This document shows, one piece after another, positions 1 through 7,400 of a stretch of DNA of 38,256 bases. Position numbers and translations under genes: made by a program. This DNA comes from Anaerolineales bacterium (GTDB lineage: Bacteria; Chloroflexota; Anaerolineae; Anaerolineales; UBA4823). The DNA lies in assembly GCA_016932955.1 (NCBI GenBank), contig JAFGBV010000278.1:1-38256 (forward strand). The letters are read 5' to 3'. The stretch's first letter is position 1. Each line of letters opens with the position of its first letter. The notes under the pieces are model-generated. The model had not been told where the DNA came from. It saw only the letters and a program-made list of their open reading frames with translations, and ran no database searches.

Positions 1-60
1 GCCTCTGACGCCTCTTTGCAGAGACGAGTCTGCGCTTGCTGCGTTCTCTGTCCGAATTGA
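1..60 (+). CDS. Possible C-terminal tail of an upstream gene (partial)
   Basis: Frame 1 is open from the window edge to a TGA at 58-60, which overlaps the ATG of the next gene by one base (TGATG). The same TGATG junction joins cmk and plsC further on, so translational coupling to an upstream gene is plausible. Only 19 codons are visible and they are cysteine-rich and unrecognisable, so the frame may be fortuitous. Confidence 0.25.
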   Translation, partial: ASDASLQRRVCACCVLCPN

Positions 61-1235
61 TGAAGATCCTCACCACCCTCACCTATTACCGCCCGCATTT
101 CTCAGGGCTGACCGTGTACGCCGAGCTGCTCGCACATGCCCTGGCTGAGCGCGGCCACCAGGTGACCGTGCTGACTTCGCACTATCAGCGCGATCTCCCT
201 GCCCGCGAAGTTCTGGATGGCATGCGGGTGATCCGCGCCAACGTGTGTGCGCGGGTGAGCAAGGGTGTGCTAATGCCCGCCATGCCTTTCCTGGCCTGGA
301 AGCAGGTTTGTCAATCAGATGTGGTACACCTTCACCTCCCGCAGTTGGATGCGGCATATATTGCTCTGTTTGCCCGCCTGCTGGGCAAGCCTGTGGTGTT
401 GACTTACCACTGCGATCTCAGGCTGCCGTCTGGCTTCATCCACTGGCTTGCCAACCGCGTCTCTCACCTCGCCAACCGCATTTCTTGCGGCCTGGCAAAT
501 GTGGTAGCTGTCAACACGCAAGACTATGCGGATGGCTCTGAATTCCTGCGTCCGTATTTATCCAAAATCCACCCCATCCCCCCGCCGGTGGCGCTGCCAG
601 AGGTGACCGAGGCAGATCGGCAGGCCTTTCGGCAGAAGGCGAATGTGCAGCCAGGCCAGCGCATCATTGGCATGGCTGCACGCTTGGCGACCGAGAAGGG
701 CGTGGAGTATCTGGTCAGGGCGATGCCATCCATCCTGCGCCAATATCCCACTGCCCGTGTGCTCTACCTTGGCCAGCACCAGAATGTGATGGGCGAGGAG
801 GCCTATGCCCAGCGCCTGGCGCCGTTGATTGCCCAATTGGGCAATCATTGGACCTTTCTGGGCAGCCTCTCCAATGAGGAGAAAAGGGTGTTTTTCGACA
901 CCTGCGAAGTGACCGTACTGCCCAGCCTGAACAGCACCGAGTCGTGGGGTATGGTGCAGGTCGAATCGATGATTTGCGGCACCCCCGTGGTGGCATCTGA
1001 CCTGCCCGGTGTGCGCTGCCCGGTGCAGATGACCGGCATGGGGCGCGTGGTGCCCTCCCAGGATGCGGAATCCCTGGCCCAGGCGGTGATCAACGTGCTC
1101 GATCAGCCAGAGCTGTACCGCGGCGACCCCCAGGCGGTGGCGCAGCGTTTTTCGCCCCAGGCGATTGCCGAAGAATATGAGAGGTTATACCAGCAGTTGC
1201 TAACCACCCCGCGAGAGGAGAATAGAACGCTTTAA
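60..1235 (+). CDS. Glycosyltransferase family 4 protein (GT-B fold)
   Basis: This is a cytosolic or membrane-associated retaining glycosyltransferase that probably adds a sugar from a nucleotide donor to an envelope glycan or glycolipid. I start it at the ATG at 60 (391 aa) because MKILTTLTYYRPHFSG is the usual GT4 N-terminus with its glycine-containing acceptor loop; an in-frame TTG at 36 would add eight unlikely residues. The N-terminal Rossmann half is followed by MAARLATEKGVEYLVRA, where the donor-binding half begins. The donor site carries the EX7E motif (E294 and E302, in ESWGMVQVE) and then the GTPVVASDLPG loop. The length is normal for the family. A methyltransferase gene follows 2 nt after the stop, so the two are probably co-transcribed. 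The acceptor and the sugar cannot be read from the sequence. Confidence 0.9.
   Translation: MKILTTLTYYRPHFSGLTVYAELLAHALAERGHQVTVLTSHYQRDLPAREVLDGMRVIRANVCARVSKGVLMPAMPFLAWKQVCQSDVVHLHLPQLDAAYIALFARLLGKPVVLTYHCDLRLPSGFIHWLANRVSHLANRISCGLANVVAVNTQDYADGSEFLRPYLSKIHPIPPPVALPEVTEADRQAFRQKANVQPGQRIIGMAARLATEKGVEYLVRAMPSILRQYPTARVLYLGQHQNVMGEEAYAQRLAPLIAQLGNHWTFLGSLSNEEKRVFFDTCEVTVLPSLNSTESWGMVQVESMICGTPVVASDLPGVRCPVQMTGMGRVVPSQDAESLAQAVINVLDQPELYRGDPQAVAQRFSPQAIAEEYERLYQQLLTTPREENRTL
826..847. repeat. 22-bp perfect palindrome without spacer
   Basis: The two strands read identically from 826 to 847, with the half-site TGATTGCCCAA and its complement. It lies inside the GT4 gene, where it encodes LIAQLGN. 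With equal base frequencies, fewer than about 0.01 such sites are expected in a window of this size. No function is evident. Confidence 0.6.
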
Positions 1236-1237
1236 CG

Positions 1238-2092
1238 ATGCCGCCTTCTCAGCATTTACCTGACCCAGCCCAGCCCGCAGCAAGGGACTTCCTCTGGCTG
1301 CACCTGCGCGAGCTGCCCTATTTCCGTTCCCTGGTGCGCGCGGTGGAAGCGCGTTTTTACCAGGATTTCGACCTGCCTGCCCCCACCCTGGATGTCGGCT
1401 GCGGTGATGGGCACTTCACCAGTATTACCTTCCCCCAACCCCTGGCTGTGGGCATTGACCCCTGGATCGGGCCATTGCGCCAGGCGGCGCGGCGCGGCTG
1501 CTACAACTTGGTGCTCCATGGCGATGGCGGGCGCATGCCTTTCCCGGATGGCTACTTTGCCAGCGCGCTGAGCAATTCTGTGCTCGAACATATCCCGCAT
1601 GTGGACGCGGTTTTAGCCGAAACGGCGCGTGTACTATGCCCCGAGGCGCTCTTCCTGTTCTGTGTGCCCAGCCACAACTTTTTATCCTCCTTGTCGGTCA
1701 GCAATGCTTTGGATCGCATCGGCTTGCGCCCCTTGGGTAATCTCTATCGGCGTTTTTTTAATCGCATCTCACGCCACTACCACTGCGACCCGCCGGAAGT
1801 ATGGGAAGGCCGCCTGCAGAAGGCCGGTTTTACATTGGAGCGCTGGTGGCACTACTTGCCTCCCCAGGCGCTGCACGTGGTGGAGTGGGGGCATTATTTT
1901 GGCCTGCCCTCCCTCGTTGCCCATTGGCTTTTGCGGCGCTGGATCCTGGTTCCTCAACCCTGGAACCTGGCACTCACCCGTCGCGTGGTGGGGCGCTTCT
2001 ACGATTCCGATCCCGTGTGTGAAAATGGGGTGTATTCGTTCTATGTCGCCCGGCGTAACGCCGCTACCCCTATCCTTGCAGCCAACCCCTGA
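1238..2092 (+). CDS. Class I SAM-dependent methyltransferase
   Basis: This 284-aa protein is probably a soluble methyltransferase of the Methyltransf_11/25 type. The SAM-binding motif I is LDVGCGDGHF at residues 51-60. It is followed by an acidic strand end (GIDPW) and by the motif-IV-like segment SNSVLEHIPHVDAVLAE, which is typical of this superfamily. The C-terminal third is rich in aromatic residues (about residues 170-250) and probably binds the acceptor. The gene begins 2 nt after the GT4 stop, with an AGGAG about 17 nt upstream of the ATG. It may methylate a sugar or lipid in the same envelope glycan pathway as its neighbours, but the substrate is unknown. Confidence 0.85.
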   Translation: MPPSQHLPDPAQPAARDFLWLHLRELPYFRSLVRAVEARFYQDFDLPAPTLDVGCGDGHFTSITFPQPLAVGIDPWIGPLRQAARRGCYNLVLHGDGGRMPFPDGYFASALSNSVLEHIPHVDAVLAETARVLCPEALFLFCVPSHNFLSSLSVSNALDRIGLRPLGNLYRRFFNRISRHYHCDPPEVWEGRLQKAGFTLERWWHYLPPQALHVVEWGHYFGLPSLVAHWLLRRWILVPQPWNLALTRRVVGRFYDSDPVCENGVYSFYVARRNAATPILAANP

Positions 2093-2104
2093 TTGCGGTA
2101 TTAT
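2076..2104 (+). promoter_or_regulatory. Candidate sigma-A-type promoter for the GT39 gene at 2145
   Basis: TTGCAG at 2076-2081 and TATTAT at 2099-2104 are separated by exactly 17 bp. The -35 box lies within the last codons of the methyltransferase gene. Transcription would start near 2111, giving a leader of about 34 nt. Confidence 0.45.
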
Positions 2105-2144
2105 GTCGTATCACGAAGAGAGCAACTAATCTGGTGAAGCGCTT

Positions 2145-4373
2145 ATGACAGGTGAGCCTACCGTCCTCGATTTCGTCAAGGCTTTGCTGAAAGGCAAGCT
2201 GTTGCCAATCCCTGAGTCTCCGCCTGAGCAAGAACCTGCCGCGCCCGTCAGCCTGGAGGCCGCAGAGATTCCCATGGCTGCGGAGAGTGCCCCTGTGCAG
2301 GTTCCGCAAGCGGAGCCTCCTGCCATACCCTCCCAATCTGCTGCGGTGCGAATGCCGTTTACCTTGCCCTGGCGAGCGCTGCTAGCGCTGGCATTGGGGG
2401 TGTTGGCGCAAATCTCGTTGGAGCCTCGCCCAGAGCGTGGCTGGGTGTGGGGGGCTGTCTTGTACTTTCTGGCAGCCGCCGGCTTGGTGTGGGCAAACTG
2501 GAAATCCGAATGGCATGCCCCAGAGATTGCCGAGGCTGAGCATCATCCAGAAGACTTCCGCATCCGCACCGTGGCGATCTATGCCAGTTTGCCGCTCACT
2601 CTGCTGGCCTTCCTGGCGCTGGGCGGCAATCAGTACGACACGCTCAATGTGCTCCTGTGGCTGCTGGCTGTAGCCGCGGTCTGGCTGGCTTTCTGGAAGC
2701 CCGCCAGACCGCTCGGCTTTTCTCCTCGCCTTGCCTGGGAGCGGCTGCGCCAGCGCCTTCGCCCGCCCTGGCGGGTGACAATTTCTCCCTGGTTTCTGCT
2801 GCTCCTTGCGGCTTTCGCCTTGGCGATCTTCTTTCGCCTCTACCGCCTGGGAGATGTGCCCCCTCAAATGAACAGCGATCACGCCGAGAAGCTTCTGGAT
2901 GTGTGGGATGTGCTCCACGGGCAATATAATATTTTCTTTTATCGCAACACCGGTCGCGAGGATTTTCAGTTCTACCTCACGGCTGCAATTGCCAATCTCT
3001 TTGGCACTGGCATCTCCTTCCTCAGTTTGAAGATCGGTACGGTGCTGTGTGGCATCCTGACCCTGCCCTATATCTACCTGCTGGGAAAAGAAGCCGCCGG
3101 TCGCCGCGCTGGGCTGTTTGCGATGATCTTCGCCGGGATTGCTTATTGGCCCAATGTGATCTCGCGTGTCGGATTACGCTTCACCCTCTACCCGTTTTTC
3201 CTCGCCCCAACTTTGTTTTATCTGCTGCGCGGCCTGCGCACCCATAATCGTAATGATTTCTTGCTTGCCGGCCTCTTCCTCGGCCTGGGCTTGCACGGCT
3301 ATAGCCCCTTCCGCATTGTGCCGCTGGTGGTTTTGGTTGCATTTGTGCTCTACCTCCTGCACCGCCAGTTACAGGGCACCCGCCGCCAGGCAATCTGGTG
3401 GCTGGTGGCGTTGGTGTTTGTCTCCTTGGTGGTTTTCCTGCCCCTGCTGCGCTTCTGGACCGAAGATCCCAATGCCTTCTCTATGCGCGCCTTCAGCCGC
3501 CTGGGCTCGGTCGAGCAGCCCCTGCCCGGCCCCGCCTGGCTGATCTTCCTGAAAAACCTGTGGAATGCGCTGGTGATGTTTGCCTGGAATAACGGCAATG
3601 TCTGGGTAGTATCGGTGTCGGGGCGCCCTGCGCTGGATGTGATCTCTGGGGCGGCTTTCCACCTCGGCGCGGTGCTGGTGTTTCTGCGCTACTTGCGCCG
3701 CCGTAACTGGCTGGACCTTTTCCTTCTCATTTCCATCCCTCTTCTTCTTCTGCCCTCCATTCTATCCCTGGCTTTTCCGGCAGAGAATCCCATTCTTAAC
3801 CGCACTGCCGGAGCGCTGGTGCTGGTCTTTGTCATTGTCGGCATTGCCCTGGATGGCTTGCTGAAAGGCTTGCAAGAGAAGATGGGACCTGTCTATGGGC
3901 CTCGCCTGGGTTGGGGGCTGGCGTTGCTGCTCCTGTTCTGGTCGTGCTTGCAAAATTATGATCTCGTCTTTCGCCAATACCAGCGCGCCTATGAGCTCTC
4001 GGCATGGAACACCGCCGAAATGGGCTCCCTCATCCGCCAATTCGGTGATTTGTTTGGTGACACCGAAACCACCTGGGTGGTAGCCTATCCCCATTGGGTG
4101 GATACACGCCTGGTGGGAATGAGCGCCGGTGAGCCTACGCGCGACTTCGCCATCTGGCCGGAGCAAATCCAGACTACGCTGGCTGATCCGCGCGCCAAGC
4201 TCTTTCTGCTCAAGCCGGAGGATGATACCGGCTTTGAAACACTGCGCAGGTTATATCCTCAAGGAGTAATGTCTGTGGTCGATTCTCCCATCGAGGGCAA
4301 GGATTTTCTGGTCTTCCTTGTCTTGCCCGCCGAAGGGATACCGCTGGAAAGCCAGCCTTCTGCCTTGCCTTGA
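2145..4373 (+). CDS. GT39/ArnT-like polytopic membrane glycosyltransferase (GT-C)
   Basis: This 742-aa integral membrane protein is of the PMT_2/ArnT type. Such enzymes use polyprenyl-phosphate-linked sugars outside the membrane to modify lipids, glycans or proteins. An acidic, Pro/Ala/Glu-rich cytosolic segment occupies residues 1-70. About a dozen hydrophobic helices follow, starting with RALLALALGVLAQISL. The first large outside loop carries the putative catalytic acid in MNSDHAEKLLD (D245). After it come GKEAAGRRAGLFA and a string of helices, then a C-terminal soluble domain from about residue 630 (TETTWVVAYPHWVDTRLVG), as is common in family members. The long charged N-terminus is unusual. 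A separate promoter appears to lie just upstream. Donor and acceptor are unknown. Confidence 0.85.
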   Translation: MTGEPTVLDFVKALLKGKLLPIPESPPEQEPAAPVSLEAAEIPMAAESAPVQVPQAEPPAIPSQSAAVRMPFTLPWRALLALALGVLAQISLEPRPERGWVWGAVLYFLAAAGLVWANWKSEWHAPEIAEAEHHPEDFRIRTVAIYASLPLTLLAFLALGGNQYDTLNVLLWLLAVAAVWLAFWKPARPLGFSPRLAWERLRQRLRPPWRVTISPWFLLLLAAFALAIFFRLYRLGDVPPQMNSDHAEKLLDVWDVLHGQYNIFFYRNTGREDFQFYLTAAIANLFGTGISFLSLKIGTVLCGILTLPYIYLLGKEAAGRRAGLFAMIFAGIAYWPNVISRVGLRFTLYPFFLAPTLFYLLRGLRTHNRNDFLLAGLFLGLGLHGYSPFRIVPLVVLVAFVLYLLHRQLQGTRRQAIWWLVALVFVSLVVFLPLLRFWTEDPNAFSMRAFSRLGSVEQPLPGPAWLIFLKNLWNALVMFAWNNGNVWVVSVSGRPALDVISGAAFHLGAVLVFLRYLRRRNWLDLFLLISIPLLLLPSILSLAFPAENPILNRTAGALVLVFVIVGIALDGLLKGLQEKMGPVYGPRLGWGLALLLLFWSCLQNYDLVFRQYQRAYELSAWNTAEMGSLIRQFGDLFGDTETTWVVAYPHWVDTRLVGMSAGEPTRDFAIWPEQIQTTLADPRAKLFLLKPEDDTGFETLRRLYPQGVMSVVDSPIEGKDFLVFLVLPAEGIPLESQPSALP

Positions 4374-4424
4374 CCGAGGCAAGCTGATCCCTCCCTTTGA
4401 TCGCTCACATTGAGCCGTTATTGT

Positions 4425-7400
4425 ATGATCGAACCTACCCTCCCCTCGACCCCTGCATCGAAACCGCGCTCCAATCTGAGAAGCTGGCTGTATGATATTC
4501 TCCTGGTGCTCATCCTGCTTGCGGGGCTGCTCTTGCGCCTGGCTGGCACCAACTGGGGCGAGTACCAGTACCTGCACCCCGATGAGCGTTTTCTGGTCTG
4601 GGTTGGCTCTGATATTGCGCCGGTAGAAAACCTGTCGGACTATTTCGACACCGCCAATTCCAGCCTCAATCCCCACAACCGCGGCCATGGCTTTTATGTT
4701 TATGGCACCTTGCCCATGTTCCTCACCCGCTACGTGGTGGAATGGGTGTATGGGCACTCTGGTTTCCAGGAAATGACGGACGTGGGCCGCCCGCTTTCCG
4801 CCGTCGCCGACCTGCTGACGGTGTACCTGGTATACCTGGTGGCGGCGCGGGTGTATAACAAGCGCGCTGCCCTCCTTGCAGCGGCATTTTCTGCCTTTGC
4901 TGTGCTGCAGATCCAGCAAGCCCATTTCTTCACCATGGATACGTTCATTAACCTGTTCACCTTGCTGGCGGTGTACTTTGCCGTGCGCGTGGCAGGTGAG
5001 GCATGGGGAGGTGGGATTACGGCGCGGACCTCTGAAGCAGGTGAATCGGCTCCCCGGCCGCGCAGTTTTCTCCAACGTTCATTCTTCTGGCTGAGCATTG
5101 GCTTCGGCTTTGCCCTCGGCTGCGCGGTGGCCTCCAAGCTGAACGCCGCGCCGGTGGCGGTGCTGTTGCCGCTTGCCTTTGGGTTGGTGATGTGGAAAAC
5201 GCCTGCCACAGAGCGGCCCCGGCGCATCCTGGATGCTTTTGGCTACCTGGTTTTGGCTGCTGTGGTCAGCCTGCTGGTCTTCCGCCTCTTCCAGCCTTAT
5301 GCTTTCAGCGGGCCGGGCTTCTTTGGCCTGAAGCCTAACCCAGCCTGGGTGCAGAATATCATCGACCAGCGCGACCAGGCTGCCGGTGATATTGATTTCC
5401 CGCCTGCCTTGCAATGGGCGCGCCGCCCCGTCTGGTTCTCCTTCCAAAACCTTACCCTCTGGGGTCTGGGCCTTCCCCTGGGCATCCTCGCCTGGGCGGG
5501 TTTTTTGTGGGCTGGTTGGCGCATGCTCAAGGGCGAATGGCAGCGCCATATCCTGCTCTGGGGCTGGACGGCTCTCTATTTCACCTGGCAGTCGTTGCAA
5601 TTCAACCCTACCATGCGCTACCAGTTGCCTGTTTACCCCATGCTGGCGATCTTTGCTGGCTGGGTCGTGGTTGCCCTCTACGAGCATCAAGCCGCTGGCG
5701 GCAGCAAGTGGTGGTTGCCGTCCAGGTGGGCCCGCCTGGCAGCGCTTGTGATTGGCATCTCAGCCCTCGTGGCGACGGGAATGTATGCGCTTGCCTTTAG
5801 CAGCATCTATACCCGCCCCATCACCCGCGTCGCCGCCTCGCACTGGATCTACCAGAATGTGCCTGGGCCGATCAACCTGCGCATCCAGACCGAGGACGAC
5901 CTCTATAACCAGCCACTGCCTATTACGTATGGCAGCGTCATCAGCCCTGGCAAGCCTCTGGTCACCGCTTTTGTGCCCAAGCAAGGCGGCTTGCTTTCCG
6001 AAGTCTATTTGCATCATGTTTCTGAGCAGGAGATTGATGCCGAGATACCCATAACGGTGGAGTTCGCCTCCATGTCCGATGGCTCCGGCGCGCCGGTGCA
6101 GTGGGATGCATCAGTGAACCGGGTGAGCAGCGAGAACCTGGCGATGAAAGAACATGTGCTGTACCTGGATCCGCCGCTCACCCTCGAGAAAGAAAATGTC
6201 TACTTCCTGACCTTTTCGACCTCGGGTCCGCAGCCCGTGATTGACCTGTGTGGCGCTGTCGTGCTGGTTATCGATGCGCAAACCGGGCCTGTTCTTCAGA
6301 CCCTGCCGGGCCAATCTGATTGCGTAGTGCAAGCGCAAGTTCCCTATGATCTGCTCTTTGTTGCCCAGGAAAGCGGCACGGTCAGCTTTATCTACTTCGA
6401 CCAGGCAAAGGATGTCACCCCCTCTGTTGAGCCGATGACTCTTTCCCTGCACATTTCTCCTACCGGCGATGAGCGCCTGGCAGCCGAGGCATCGCTGACG
6501 GCTAATTTTTCTCCTGCCGAAGATGGGCTTGGCGCTGGCTATCACTTGACCATTGAACCACCCATCACATTGGATCCAGGCGTCACTTACCAGTTAGAGC
6601 TTGCCATCGAAGCTGGTCAAGGCGCACTGGCTGTGCAGGGCGCTGGGCTGGCGAATGAGGGTGACTGGGATGATGGCCTGCCGCTGCGCGTCGATGGCTA
6701 CGATGGCTTTGGCGGTATCTACCCATCTGGTCTGGATTTCCAGGCTTATTGGGATGATAACCCTGAGAAACTGGAACGTTTTTTGCGCATTTATGACCAG
6801 GCCGAATACATCGTCATTACCTCCAATCGCCAGTGGGGTACGCTGCCGCGCCTGCCAGAGCGCTTCCCCTTGATGGCAGACCACTATCGGTATCTCCTCG
6901 GCTGCCCTGAGCAGTACACCATCGAATGGTGCTATCGCGTAGCCCAGCCGGGTATGTTCCAGGGTCAGCTCGGCTTTGAGCTGGTGGCAGTGTTCCAATC
7001 AGATCCAACGCTCGGCCCTATCCAGATCAACGACCAGTTTGCTGAGGAAGCCTTCACTGTCTACGATCATCCCAAGGTCTTCATTTTCCAAAAGACCGAA
7101 GCATACGACTCTTACCAGGCGCGTGCTTTGTTGGAGGTGATCGACTTCAACCAGGTCATCCATGTGACGCCCAAGAAAGCCCCCGATTATCCCGCCACAA
7201 TGATCTTGCCGACCGATCGCTTGGATGAGCAGAGAGCAGGTGGCACATGGTCAGATTTATTCAATGTTGCTGCCCTGCAAAACCGATTTCAGGTTTTAGG
7301 CATCATCCTCTGGTATCTGAGCGTGGCTTTCTTGGGTTTGATCGCTTACCCGCTGCTCCGCCTGGCGTTGCCCGGCCTGCCTGATCGTGGCTTTCCCCTC

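Noticed and set aside
4424..4429. TATGAT resembling a -10 box for the giant fusion gene
   Set aside because: It overlaps the ATG at 4425, so it could not drive a transcript that contains that start. No in-frame start lies shortly downstream.
4251..5075. Long minus-strand open frame (274 codons) opposite the GT39 and fusion genes
   Set aside because: It spans the end of one conserved gene and the start of another, with low-complexity Arg/Gln/His-rich content typical of a shadow frame.
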